Shown: positions 1-9,300 of the stretch, piece after piece
Position numbering within the stretch: the first letter of the stretch is position 1
Layout: each line of letters starts with the position of its first letter
Assembly (NCBI GenBank): GCA_029338835.1
Contig: JAQYBD010000085.1
Location: 1 to 39,543, forward strand
Direction of reading: 5' to 3'
From: Selenomonadaceae bacterium
GTDB lineage: Bacteria; Bacillota; Negativicutes; Selenomonadales; Selenomonadaceae
Length of the DNA stretch: 39,543 bases
Notes under the pieces: model-generated
What the model was told of the DNA's origin: nothing
Database searches by the model: none
What the model saw: only the letters and a program-made list of their open reading frames with translations
Position numbers and translations under genes: made by a program

Positions 1-150
1 CAGATGAACATCAAGAGACTCGTTGATATCGGCTGCTACCGTGGTCGTCGCCACCGTCTTGGCCTTCCTGTCCGTGGACAGAATACTAAGAATAACGCCC
101 GTACCCGTAAAGGCCCGAAAAAGGCCGTAGCAGGCAAGAAGAAAGACTGA
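1..150 (+). CDS. rpsM: 30S ribosomal protein S13, C-terminal fragment (cut by window edge)
   Basis: Frame 1 is open from the first base and encodes the last 49 residues of ribosomal protein S13. They include the [14 protein letters not shown] segment and a lysine-rich tail ending KKKD, which is the typical S13 C-terminus that contacts 16S rRNA and the tRNAs in the head of the small subunit. The start codon lies upstream of the window. The gene is followed after 17 nt by rpsK, as in the alpha ribosomal operon of Firmicutes. The window-edge truncation is the only reason it is partial; nothing suggests a broken gene. Confidence 0.95.
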   Translation, partial: QMNIKRLVDIGCYRGRRHRLGLPVRGQNTKNNARTRKGPKKAVAGKKKD

Positions 151-167
151 TAAAGGAGGGTTAACTG

Positions 168-560
168 GTGGCAGTTAAGAAAGCAGTTCGCACGAAGAAA
201 AAAGTTCGTAAGAACATTGAATATGGCGTGGCGCATATCAGCTCCACGTTCAATAATACGATTGTTACGCTCACTGATAAGAGCGGTAATGCACTTTCCT
301 GGGCAAGCGCAGGCGGTCTTGGTTTCCGCGGCTCCCGTAAGAGCACGCCGTTTGCCGCGCAGATGGCTGCTGAAACGGCGGCAAAAGCAGCAATGGAGCA
401 TGGGCTCAAGCAGGTTGAGGTCTATGTAAAAGGACCGGGTGCCGGCCGTGAAGCAGCAATCCGTTCCCTGCAGGCAACCGGCCTCGAAGTGAACATGATC
501 AAGGATGTTACTCCGATCCCGCACAACGGATGCCGTCCGCCGAAGCGTAGAAGAGTTTAA
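168..560 (+). CDS. rpsK: 30S ribosomal protein S11
   Basis: A 130-residue protein of normal S11 length, part of the small-subunit platform where it contacts 16S rRNA near the decoding site. The middle carries the typical [15 protein letters not shown] and [17 protein letters not shown] segments, and the end carries [13 protein letters not shown]. Translation starts at a GTG codon, supported by an AAGGAGGG ribosome-binding site 7 nt upstream and by the usual N-terminus [12 protein letters not shown]. It sits between rpsM and rpsD in the alpha operon and is probably co-transcribed with them. Confidence 0.97.
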   Translation: MAVKKAVRTKKKVRKNIEYGVAHISSTFNNTIVTLTDKSGNALSWASAGGLGFRGSRKSTPFAAQMAAETAAKAAMEHGLKQVEVYVKGPGAGREAAIRSLQATGLEVNMIKDVTPIPHNGCRPPKRRRV

Positions 561-579
561 TAGGAGGTGCAGTAACCAG

Positions 580-1173
580 ATGGCAATTGATAGAGTACCA
601 GCCATTAAAAGATGCCGCGCTCTTGGCATCGAGCCGGCTGTTATCGGCCGTTCCAAAGAATCGAAGCGCCAGCCGCGCCGTACGAACCGCAAGGTTTCTG
701 AGTATGGTACGCAGCTGAAAGAAAAACAGAAAGCAAAGTTCATCTACGGCGTGCTTGAGAAGCAGTTCCGTGGATACTACGATAAAGCAAAGAAGATGCA
801 GGGCGTTACGGGTGAAAACCTCCTCGGCCTTCTCGAGCGTCGTCTCGACAATGTCGTTTTCCGCCTTGGCCTCGCCAACACGCGCCGTCAGGCTCGTCAG
901 CTCGTCCGTCATGGCCATTTCACGGTCAACGGCAAGCGTGTCGATATCCCGTCTGCACTCGTTGCAGTCGGCGATGTCATCGCTGTGGCCGAGAAGAGCC
1001 AGAGCAATGCATTCTTCAAGGAGCTCAAAGAGAGCAGCAATGCGCTGTCTGCTCCGGCTTGGCTCCAGGCCGATCAGGCCAATCTCACGGGTACGGTAAC
1101 GCGTTTCCCGAACCGTGAAGAAATCGATGTTCCTGTCAACGAGCAGGCTATCGTCGAGTTGTACTCCAAATAA
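580..1173 (+). CDS. rpsD: 30S ribosomal protein S4 (zinc-free form)
   Basis: A 197-residue S4, one of the primary 16S rRNA-binding proteins that starts small-subunit assembly. The S4 RNA-binding domain ([39 protein letters not shown]) lies around residues 90-130. An upstream in-frame ATG at 505 lies within rpsK. The ATG at 580, after the AGGAGG of 563-568, is the real start because it gives the usual S4 length. The N-terminus [19 protein letters not shown] has a single cysteine and lacks the four-cysteine zinc knuckle of zinc-type S4. It therefore belongs to the zinc-independent class. In many bacteria S4 represses its own operon; no operator was identified here. Confidence 0.95.
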   Translation: MAIDRVPAIKRCRALGIEPAVIGRSKESKRQPRRTNRKVSEYGTQLKEKQKAKFIYGVLEKQFRGYYDKAKKMQGVTGENLLGLLERRLDNVVFRLGLANTRRQARQLVRHGHFTVNGKRVDIPSALVAVGDVIAVAEKSQSNAFFKELKESSNALSAPAWLQADQANLTGTVTRFPNREEIDVPVNEQAIVELYSK

Positions 1174-1222
1174 TGAATATTTGTGCCTATGCGCATAGTG
1201 TTATTGAGGAGGTTCATTCAAG

Positions 1223-2182
1223 ATGATAGACATCGAGAAACCGAAAATTGAAATTGCGGAAATCAGTGAAGACAGCCGCTATGGCAAGTTCATCTGCGAG
1301 CCACTCGAGCGCGGTTACGGCACGACGTTCGGCAACAGCCTGCGCCGCATGCTCCTGTCTTCTCTCGAAGGTGCTGCGATTACCTCCATCCGGATTGATG
1401 GTGTACTCCAGGAGTTCTCCACGATTCCGGGCGTCCGGGACGATGTCACGAACATCGTACTCAACCTCAAAGAGCTCTGCCTCAAGATGGCAGGCAATGA
1501 GCCGCGCGTCATCCGCATTGACGTTGAGGGTGAGAAAGAGGTCACGGCTGCCGACATCATTTGTGATGCCGACATCGAGATCCTCAATCCGGATCTCCAC
1601 ATCGCTACGGTAAACGCTGACGGTAAGCTCAAGATCGAGATGACTGTCGAGCGCGGCCGCGGTTATGTTCCGGCTGACAAGAACAAGAAGCCGGATGATA
1701 CGATTGGCGTCATTCCAATCGATTCCATTTTCTCCCCGGTGAAGCGCGTGAACTACACGGTGCAGGATACGCGTGTCGGCAATGTGACGGACTATGACCG
1801 TTTGATCCTCGAGGTCTGGACGGATGGTTCGCTGCGCCCGGAGGAAGCTGTCAGCAAAGCTGCCGGTATCCTCGTCATGCACCTCAAGCTGTTCCAGAAC
1901 ATGGATGGCCTGCCGGAGGAAGTGGAGGAGGAGGAAGCATCCTTCCCCGAAGAGGAAGAGGACAATTCTTCGAAAGTCCTTGATATGACCATCGAAGACC
2001 TTGACCTTTCCGTACGTTCCTTCAACTGTCTCAAACGTGCTAATATCAATACGGTCGCTGACCTGGCTGAAAAGACGGAAGATGACATGATGAAGGTCCG
2101 CAACCTCGGACGTAAATCTCTTGAAGAAGTCAAGAAAAAGCTCGAGGAACTCGGTTTAACGCTCAAACAAGACAACGACTGA
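1223..2182 (+). CDS. rpoA: DNA-directed RNA polymerase subunit alpha
   Basis: A 319-residue alpha subunit, which dimerises to seed RNA polymerase assembly and contacts UP elements and activators. The N-terminal domain (about residues 1-230) contains [20 protein letters not shown] and the [14 protein letters not shown] segment. A very acidic linker ([16 protein letters not shown], about 233-248) leads to the C-terminal DNA-binding domain with [16 protein letters not shown] and [16 protein letters not shown]. The start is an ATG with an AGGAGG about 10 nt upstream. A perfect 12-bp palindrome (1187-1198) sits in the 49-nt gap after rpsD. Its place between rpsD and rplQ is the standard Firmicutes order. 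Confidence 0.98.
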   Translation: MIDIEKPKIEIAEISEDSRYGKFICEPLERGYGTTFGNSLRRMLLSSLEGAAITSIRIDGVLQEFSTIPGVRDDVTNIVLNLKELCLKMAGNEPRVIRIDVEGEKEVTAADIICDADIEILNPDLHIATVNADGKLKIEMTVERGRGYVPADKNKKPDDTIGVIPIDSIFSPVKRVNYTVQDTRVGNVTDYDRLILEVWTDGSLRPEEAVSKAAGILVMHLKLFQNMDGLPEEVEEEEASFPEEEEDNSSKVLDMTIEDLDLSVRSFNCLKRANINTVADLAEKTEDDMMKVRNLGRKSLEEVKKKLEELGLTLKQDND

Positions 2183-2200
2183 CAGGAAAGAGGGAAATCA

Positions 2201-2539
2201 ATGAGCTACAGAAAATTAGGACGTAACTCCGCAGCCCGCAAGGCGCTGTTTACGAGCATTCTCACTTCCTTCTTCAGATATGGCCGCATTGAGACGACGG
2301 AAGCGAAAGCAAAAGAGCTTCGCAAGTTCGCTGAAAGCCTCATCACGCTTGCAAAGCGCGGTGACCTCAGCGCTCGTCGCCAGGCAATCGCTCAGCTGGC
2401 TGATGAAGATGTAGTAAGAAAGCTGTTTGATGAGATCGCAGGCAAGTACGCTGACCGCCAGGGCGGTTATACGCGTATCCTGAAGCTCGGCGTTCGCCGT
2501 GGCGACGCTGCTCCGATGGTCATCATCGAGCTCGTGTAA
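2201..2539 (+). CDS. rplQ: 50S ribosomal protein L17
   Basis: A 112-residue L17, a large-subunit protein near the peptide exit tunnel. The N-terminus [17 protein letters not shown] and the following [32 protein letters not shown] segment are diagnostic. The C-terminus with [25 protein letters not shown] is complete. It is the last gene of the ribosomal operon in this window. It starts 18 nt after rpoA and is followed at once by a good intrinsic terminator. Confidence 0.97.
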   Translation: MSYRKLGRNSAARKALFTSILTSFFRYGRIETTEAKAKELRKFAESLITLAKRGDLSARRQAIAQLADEDVVRKLFDEIAGKYADRQGGYTRILKLGVRRGDAAPMVIIELV

Positions 2540-2557
2540 TTCCATAGCGAATTATCA

Positions 2558-2586
2558 GGTCATCTGCTTTGGCAGATGGCCTTTTT
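2558..2586 (+). terminator. Intrinsic terminator closing the ribosomal operon
   Basis: A 10-bp stem, GGTCATCTGC paired with GCAGATGGCC (one G-U pair), with a 4-nt loop and five T residues, 18 nt after rplQ. It ends the rpsM-rplQ transcription unit. Confidence 0.9.
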
Positions 2587-2616
2587 CGTGTATAAATTGT
2601 CAACTTGTGATTTGAT

Positions 2617-2650
2617 TTGTCTTGACAATCGAAGTGCGGTATAATAATAC
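2617..2650 (+). promoter_or_regulatory. Promoter for the ecfA1-ecfA2-ecfT-truA unit
   Basis: Two overlapping sigma-A type promoters can be read: TTGTCT (2617-2622) with TATAAT (2640-2645), and TTGACA (2622-2627) with TAATAC (2645-2650). Each has 17-bp spacing. The ~85-nt leader contains an imperfect hairpin (2661-2684, TTGCAGAGC against GCTCTTGCAA). It lies directly behind the ribosomal operon terminator, so the ECF genes probably have their own promoter here. Confidence 0.7.
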
Positions 2651-2738
2651 GGTTGATTCCTTGCAGAGCAGGAAGCTCTTGCAACAACCATTTGAAATGT
2701 TTCTGGAGAAATGAAGAAATCAGGAAGGAACGGATAGT

Positions 2739-3569
2739 ATGGCTTTTATTGAGCTGGATCATGTTTCTCATATTTATCATGCCGGTACGGAAAATGAACA
2801 CCAGGCTTTGTCCGATGTTTCTCTTTCCATTGAGGAAGGAGAATTTGTCGCAATCCTCGGAACCAATGGCTCGGGGAAATCGACATTGGCCAAGCATCTT
2901 AACGCGCTCCTGCTGCCAACGCGTGGCACTTGCCGCATTGCCGGTTACGATACGTGTGAAGAGGAAGACCTCTGGAAAATCCGTCAGGAAGTCAGCATGG
3001 TTTTCCAGAATCCGGACAATCAGATCATTGCAGCTGTAGTCGAGGATGATGTGGCTTTCGGCCCGGAGAACCTTGGCATGCCGCCCGAGACCATTCGTGA
3101 GAATGTGCATCGGGCCCTTGAAGCCGTGCATATGACGCGGTTCCGCAAGTTTGCGCCACATCTCTTGTCCGGTGGCCAGAAGCAACGTGTAGCCATTGCG
3201 GGGGCATTGGCCATGCAGACGCATTGTCTCGTACTTGATGAGCCAACGGCCATGCTCGATCCCCAAGGCCGTGAAGAGGTCATGACTACCGTGCGTCAGC
3301 TTCATCAGGAACGGGGGATGACCATCGTACACATTACGCACTTCATGGAAGAAGCGGTGGATGCGGACCGTATCGTTGTCATGGATCAAGGACGTCTGGT
3401 GGTTCAGGGGAAGCCGCGTGAGATTTTTGCGCAGGCGGACCGCATGAAGGATTTGGGTCTTGATGTGCCGCTGGCAGCAGAACTGGCCAGCCAGTTGCGC
3501 AAGAAAGGCGTGCCTTTGCCACAGAGTATCCTTACCGATGAAGAATTGGTGGCGGCACTGACGCAGTAA
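2739..3569 (+). CDS. ecfA1: Energy-coupling factor transporter ATP-binding protein EcfA1
   Basis: A 276-residue ABC ATPase of the energy-coupling factor (ECF) vitamin/cofactor transporters. It has a Walker A motif GTNGSGKST (41-49), the Q-loop MVFQNPDNQI (88-97), the signature LSGGQ (143-147) and Walker B LVLDEP (164-169). The QNPDNQ Q-loop is characteristic of EcfA1. It would form a heterodimer with EcfA2 at the membrane, docked on EcfT and shared among several substrate-binding S components. No S component is encoded next to it, so this is a group II, shared module. It starts with ATG after AGGAAGGA. Confidence 0.93.
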   Translation: MAFIELDHVSHIYHAGTENEHQALSDVSLSIEEGEFVAILGTNGSGKSTLAKHLNALLLPTRGTCRIAGYDTCEEEDLWKIRQEVSMVFQNPDNQIIAAVVEDDVAFGPENLGMPPETIRENVHRALEAVHMTRFRKFAPHLLSGGQKQRVAIAGALAMQTHCLVLDEPTAMLDPQGREEVMTTVRQLHQERGMTIVHITHFMEEAVDADRIVVMDQGRLVVQGKPREIFAQADRMKDLGLDVPLAAELASQLRKKGVPLPQSILTDEELVAALTQ

Positions 3570-3621
3570 AGCGGCTGCATCGATTATATAATTATGAAAG
3601 AAACAGATGGGAGTGAGCGCG

Positions 3622-4533
3622 TTGTCCATTGCGCTGGAACATATCGAATACCTCTATATGCCAAAGACCCCTTTTGAGCGTCAGGCCTTGTCAGACGTAT
3701 CAGCCATCATTGATGAAGGCTCTTTCACGGCGATTGCCGGTCATACAGGGTCTGGCAAATCGACGCTATTGCAGCATCTCAATGGTTTGCTGCATCCCAC
3801 ACGTGGGCGAGTACTCGTGGATGGTGTCGATCTACAGCCTGCTGACAAGAAGATGCGACAGGCTGTCAAGGAAGCGCGGCACAAAGTCGGCATGGTATTC
3901 CAGTATCCGGAACAACAGCTTTTCGAGGAAACGGTTGAGGCCGATGTGGCCTTTGGTCCCAGGAATCTCGGCTGCACGGAGCAGGAAATCTCACAGCGTG
4001 TGCAAGAGGCTCTGCAGCTCGTTCACCTTGACTATGATACGTATGCCAAGCGTTCCCCCTTTCAGCTGAGTGGCGGACAGAAGCGCCGTGTGGCGATTGC
4101 CGGAGTACTCGCTTTGCGGCCAAAGTATCTTGTCCTCGATGAGCCCACGGCCGGCCTGGATCCGCGGGGGCGCGAAGAACTTATCCGTACCATCCGCCGC
4201 CTGCATGAAAAACAGGGCATGACCATTATTTTTGTTTCACATAACATGGATGACATTGCCCGTCTGGCTGACCATTTGCTTGTACTCAATCAGGGACGAC
4301 TGGTGTGCGATGATGTACCGAAGCATGCGTTTGCACAGGAAGCGATGCTGCGCGAAGCAGGCTTGCGGCCGCCACATGTCATGAAGCTCATGCAGGATCT
4401 GTGTGCAGCTGGCCTGCCACTGCAGGAGGAGACGGCTCTGACGATGCATGAGGCGATGGATGAGATCCTGGCTGCATATCGTCGGCAAACCTCCAAGAAT
4501 CGACAGCGTAAAGAGAAAGGAGGGAAGCCCTGA
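3622..4533 (+). CDS. ecfA2: Energy-coupling factor transporter ATP-binding protein EcfA2
   Basis: The second ABC ATPase of the ECF module, 303 residues from the chosen start, with Walker A GHTGSGKST (40-48), Q-loop MVFQYPEQQLF, signature LSGGQ (149-153) and Walker B LVLDEP. The QYPEQQ Q-loop is typical of EcfA2. I prefer the TTG at 3622 because a GGAGTGAG ribosome-binding sequence lies 5-8 nt upstream and the resulting N-terminus (MSIALEHIEYLYMP) matches the family. An ATG five codons earlier (3607) is the alternative. The stop codon overlaps the ecfT start (ATGA), implying translational coupling. Confidence 0.9.
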   Translation: MSIALEHIEYLYMPKTPFERQALSDVSAIIDEGSFTAIAGHTGSGKSTLLQHLNGLLHPTRGRVLVDGVDLQPADKKMRQAVKEARHKVGMVFQYPEQQLFEETVEADVAFGPRNLGCTEQEISQRVQEALQLVHLDYDTYAKRSPFQLSGGQKRRVAIAGVLALRPKYLVLDEPTAGLDPRGREELIRTIRRLHEKQGMTIIFVSHNMDDIARLADHLLVLNQGRLVCDDVPKHAFAQEAMLREAGLRPPHVMKLMQDLCAAGLPLQEETALTMHEAMDEILAAYRRQTSKNRQRKEKGGKP

Positions 4534-5324
4534 TGCTTTCCGATATCACGATTGGACAATTTTTCCCAGGGGATTCCCTGTTGCACCGGCTGGATCCGCG
4601 TACGAAGATCATCCTGCTCTTTTTCTTCCTGGTGGCGATCTTTGCCGTGAGCAGTGCAGCTTCGTATGCATTGCTCGCGGGGATGACCTTTGCTCTCATC
4701 CTGGTTTCACGTGTACCGCTGCGCATGATGCTGCGTTCCGTGAAACCTCTCTGGTGGATCATCCTTTTTACCTTCCTCATTCATCTTTTCAGTACGCCGG
4801 GAGAAGAATTGGCGAAAATCTGGATTTTCACCGTGACCTGGCAGGGGCTGGCGCAGGGGTTCCTGGTTTGCCTGCGGCTTGTCCTGCTGATCCTGCTGTC
4901 TTCCCTACTGACGTTTACGACAAGTCCTCTGAAACTGACTGATGCCATGGAACGTCTATTGTCGCCATTACGGCGCTTTGGCGTGCCGGCGCATGAACTG
5001 GCCATGATGATGACGATAGCTTTGCGCTTCGTGCCGACGCTCATCGAGGAGACGGATCGTATCATGAAAGCGCAGCAGTCACGCGGTGCAGATTTCAGCG
5101 AGGGCAGCATCCTGAATCGTCTCAAGGCACTGGTGCCAATCCTTGTGCCGCTTTTCCTGTCCGCCTTTCGCCGCGCCGATGAACTGGCAATGGCTATGGA
5201 AGCCCGCTGTTATCGTGGCGGAGAGGGACGAACGCAGATGAAGGCATTGCAGGTGACCGGCATCGATTACATCGCATGTCTGTTTTCTCTGGGGCTTTTT
5301 GTGGTACTGGCCTTCCTGCGGTGA
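4533..5324 (+). CDS. ecfT: Energy-coupling factor transporter transmembrane protein EcfT
   Basis: A 263-residue integral membrane protein, the scaffold that transmits ATP hydrolysis by EcfA1/EcfA2 to the S components. Hydrophobic segments lie around residues 25-60, 70-90 and 100-125, with a final one near 245-262. The cytoplasmic coupling helices end in arginine motifs: KAQQSRGAD (about 179-187) and MEARCYRGG (about 221-229). The family length is about 265 residues. Its ATG overlaps the ecfA2 stop by one base. This completes the ecfA1-ecfA2-ecfT module, and truA follows 99 nt downstream. Confidence 0.93.
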   Translation: MLSDITIGQFFPGDSLLHRLDPRTKIILLFFFLVAIFAVSSAASYALLAGMTFALILVSRVPLRMMLRSVKPLWWIILFTFLIHLFSTPGEELAKIWIFTVTWQGLAQGFLVCLRLVLLILLSSLLTFTTSPLKLTDAMERLLSPLRRFGVPAHELAMMMTIALRFVPTLIEETDRIMKAQQSRGADFSEGSILNRLKALVPILVPLFLSAFRRADELAMAMEARCYRGGEGRTQMKALQVTGIDYIACLFSLGLFVVLAFLR

Positions 5325-5423
5325 AAATCATTCCTGGAAAGACGGGATGGCAGTCCGCAGGCATCTCCTGTGCTTTCTTTGATCCGTTGGTGGATTGTGA
5401 GTAAGAAAGGATCATGCATAGAT

Positions 5424-6218
5424 ATGAAACCGGAACATAAAGCTGAGATGAAGGCTCGGGCGCGCAACATTGCCTTGAAGGTTGCGTATGACGGTACCGC
5501 CTATCATGGCTTCCAGCGACAGACGCCACCGATTGTCGCCGTGCAGAATGTACTCGAGGAAAAACTACAGGTGGTCTTCGGAGACTCCATTGAACTCGCG
5601 GCTTCCGGACGTACAGATGCCGGGGTCCATGCACGCGGACAGGTGGTCAATTTTTTCACGGATGGCCGCATCCCTGTTGACCGCATCGTGCGTGCCGTCA
5701 ATAGCCTGCTGCCGGATGATATCGTCGTGCTGGCAGCAGCTGAGGCAGATTTTGATTTCAGTGCGCGTCACAGCGCGAAAAGCAAAACGTATTGCTATCG
5801 GATCCAGCAGGGAGATGTACCGGATCCCTTCACAGCACGGTATGCCTGGTATATACGTCGCCCGCTCAACCGTGCAGCGATGGAGACGGCGCTGCAGATG
5901 ATTCTCGGTACGCATGATTTTTCGGCTTTCCGTGCCAGCGGCGGCGCGCCGATGAGCCCGGTGCGAACCATGTATGAAGCTGTCTTGGAACAAGAAGGCC
6001 GCGATATCCTTGCCTGCCGGATCCATGGCAGCGGGTTCCTCTATCATATGGTGCGCAATATCATTGGCACATTGGTACGTGTCGGTCTTGATGATTTTAC
6101 GCCAGCTGATTTTCAGCGCATCATGGACAGCCGCGACCGCACCCGGGCTGCAGCTACGGCACCGGCTTGCGGGCTTTTCCTGGAAGCTGTGGAATACGGA
6201 GAGGCACTGCATCTGTAA
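5424..6218 (+). CDS. truA: tRNA pseudouridine(38-40) synthase TruA
   Basis: A 264-residue pseudouridine synthase that modifies positions 38-40 of the tRNA anticodon stem-loop. The catalytic aspartate is D65 in SGRTDAGVHA. Further TruA signatures are YDGTAYHGFQRQ near the N-terminus, SAKSKTYCYRI in the middle and GSGFLYHMVRNIIGTLVRVG toward the end. An in-frame ATG at 5370 would add 18 residues without a ribosome-binding site. The ATG at 5424 has GAAAGGA upstream and gives the normal length. The order ecfT-truA is conserved in Firmicutes. Confidence 0.94.
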   Translation: MKPEHKAEMKARARNIALKVAYDGTAYHGFQRQTPPIVAVQNVLEEKLQVVFGDSIELAASGRTDAGVHARGQVVNFFTDGRIPVDRIVRAVNSLLPDDIVVLAAAEADFDFSARHSAKSKTYCYRIQQGDVPDPFTARYAWYIRRPLNRAAMETALQMILGTHDFSAFRASGGAPMSPVRTMYEAVLEQEGRDILACRIHGSGFLYHMVRNIIGTLVRVGLDDFTPADFQRIMDSRDRTRAAATAPACGLFLEAVEYGEALHL

Positions 6219-6263
6219 CGAAGGTACTTGCACCCCCTTTGTATATGCGCTAAAATATGAAAG

Positions 6264-6284
6264 AAGCCTGTAAAAGGCTTTTTT
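6264..6284 (+). terminator. Intrinsic terminator after truA
   Basis: A 6-bp stem (AAGCCT against AGGCTT, loop GTAAA) runs into six T residues, 45 nt after the truA stop codon. It is short but canonical and would end the ECF-truA transcript. Confidence 0.75.
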
Positions 6285-6318
6285 CGTCAATAACGTTATA
6301 ACACTAGGTGGTGTAAAC

Positions 6319-9300
6319 ATGAAATCAGTATTGAACGTAGGGATTGACGTAGGTTCGACAACGATCAAGCTTGTGGTCCTCGATCATGAGAAGAAGATCC
6401 TCTACAAGAACTACGCCCGCCATTTCTCGGAAATCGGCAATGCCCTGCAGGAGAATCTGACGCATCTGAAATCCATCGTTGGTGAGCAGAAGTTTTCATT
6501 TGCTCTGACCGGGTCTGCCGGTATGGGCATTGCGCAGCGCATCGGCCTGCCCTTCGTCCAGGAGGTCATCGCCTGTGCGGCTGCGGTAAGGCAGCTGATA
6601 CCACAGACGGATACCGTGGTGGAACTCGGTGGCGAAGATGCTAAGATTACCTACTTCGGCGATGCCCCAGAGCAGCGCATGAATGGAGTCTGTGCCGGTG
6701 GTACGGGATCTTTCATTGACCACATGGCATCTTTGCTTTCGACAGATGCCAAAGGGCTCAACGACCTGGCTGCCAAAGGCAAGCAGATCTATACAATCGC
6801 TTCGCGCTGTGGCGTATTTGCCAAGACGGATATCCAGGCACTCATGAATGATGGTGCCGAGAAAGCCGATATTGCTCTTTCCATCTTCCAGGCCGTGGTC
6901 AATCAGACCATCGGCAATCTGGCGCAGGGGCGTCCTATCAATGGCAAAGTAGCTTTTCTTGGCGGGCCGCTTCATTTCCTGCCAGAACTCAAGAAACGTT
7001 TCATCGAGACGCTTGAACTGGACGACGAACATGTTGTCGATGTCGATTACGGCAACTATTTCGTGGCCATGGGCGCAGCGCTTGCCGATGAGGCGAAGGT
7101 CATCGACCTGCCCATCCTTGAACAGAGTATCGAGCGGGCCAGGGAAGCTGCGGCCAAGGAGACGCGCAAAGCCGATTTCACCCTGTTTGAGGATCGTGAG
7201 GATTATGCGCGTTTCAAGGCACGTCATGACAAGGACAAGGTGAAACGCGGTGATCTGGCGACGTACCAGGGACCTGTTTATATCGGTATCGATGCAGGTT
7301 CGACGACGACGAAGATTGCGGCTATCGGCAAGGATAAGGAAATCCTCTATACCTCGTATGGCAGCAATCATGGTTCGCCGCTCAAGACGGTGGTACAGGA
7401 AATCAAGGAACTCTATAAGGCTCTGCCGGAAGGCACGCATATTGCCGGCACGATGACGACGGGATATGGCGAGGCCATTGTCAAGGCGGCTTTGCATGCT
7501 GACGGCGGCGAGGTCGAGACCTTCGCGCATCTGCGGGCGGCACAGGAATTCTGCCCGCAGGTCACATTCGTACTCGATATCGGCGGACAGGATATGAAGT
7601 GCTTCTTCGTCAAGGATGGCAGCATTGGCAATATCACGCTCAACGAAGCGTGTTCCGCCGGCTGTGGTTCCTTTATCCAGAATTTTGCCGAGGGACTGCA
7701 CATGACGCCGGCAGAGTTTGCGGCCAAAGCCATTGATTCGAAGGCGCCCGTTGACCTCGGCACGCGTTGCACCGTCTTCATGAACTCGAAGGTCAAGCAG
7801 GCGCAGAAGGAAGGTGCGGAAGTTGCCGATATTTCCGCGGGCATCGCGTTCTCCGTCATCAAGAATGCGCTCTTCAAGGTCATGCAGCTCAAAGACGTAC
7901 GGGAACTCGGTGACCATATCGTCGTGCAGGGCGGCACCTTTTATAATGATGCCGTACTGCGCTGCATGGAGAAGCTGCTGGATCGCGAGGTCATTCGTCC
8001 GGATATTGCCGGCCTCATGGGGGCATACGGTGCAGCAATCCTGGCATTGGAATCGGGACAGGAACATTCTTCTCTGTTGTCTGCAGATGCACTCGATGCG
8101 TTTTCCGTTGCCACGAGTTCCTATCGTTGCCGTGGCTGCGGCAACAAATGCCTCATCACGATGCAGAAATTTCCGGATGGCAGCAAGTACTTCACAGGCA
8201 ATCGCTGCGAACGCGGTATTGGCAAGGAGAAAAAGGAAGCCGACACCCCGAATATCTATCGTTACAAATACGAGCGTGTCTTTGCTCACTACCGTCCGCT
8301 CGAACATCCGCAGCGCGGTGAGATCGGCATCCCGCGCACGCTCAACATGTATGAGGAGTATCCGTTCTGGTTCACATTCTTCACGGAACTCGACTACCGT
8401 GTCGTACTCTCGGGCAAATCGAGTGCCAAGCTCTATTTCAAGGGCATGGCGACAGTCCCGTCGGATTCGCTCTGTTACCCCGCTAAGCTTGCGCATGGTC
8501 ATATCATGGATCTCGTCGAGAAGGGCGTAAAGAAAATCTTTTATCCCTGCGAGCCGTACAATATGAAGGATGATGTCCATCCATCGGAAAATCATTTCAA
8601 TTGCCCGATCGTTGCTTCGTATGCCGAGAATATCCGTGGCAATATGGATATCCTGCGTGAGAAGGACATCGATTTCATCCAGCCATTCCTGCCCATTCAC
8701 GACAAGAAGCGCATGATTGCACGCCTCGTGGAGGAACTCGGCGCGCATGAGCATCTGACGAAGGAAGAGATTACCGCAGCGGCAGAAGCCGGCTATCGGG
8801 AACTTGCCCAGTACCGTCAGGATGTCCGCGATTATGGACAGAAGATTCTCAATCGCATCGCTATGACGGGAGAACAGGCTATCCTGCTCGTGGGACGCCC
8901 GTATCACATCGATCCGGAAATCAATCATGGCATTCCGGAGATGATCCAGTCGTACCATCTGCCCATCCTGTCTGAAGATGCCGTGTACCATATGCCGGTC
9001 CATGGCAGCAAGCTCGAAGTGGTCAATCAGTGGAGCTACCATGCGCGTCTCTATCATGCTGCACAGTTCGTGGCGGAACATCCGAATCTCACACTCATCC
9101 AGTTCAGCTCGTTTGGCTGCGGTCTCGATGCATTGACAACAGGACAGGTCAAAGAAATCCTCGAACAGCATCACCGTATCTACACGATGATCAAACTCGA
9201 TGAGGTTTCGAACCTCGGCGCGGCTCGCATCCGCCTGCGTTCCCTGATGGCAGCGCTCGCACGCCGCAAACCCGTGCCGTATCAGGAAGTCGCGCCAATC

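Noticed and set aside
505-579. Upstream in-frame extension of rpsD
   Set aside because: It lies inside rpsK; S4 starts at 580 with its own ribosome-binding site.
1187-1198. Perfect 12-bp palindrome CTATGCGCATAG between rpsD and rpoA
   Set aside because: Short and isolated; one such palindrome is not unexpected in 39.5 kb, and nothing ties it to regulation.
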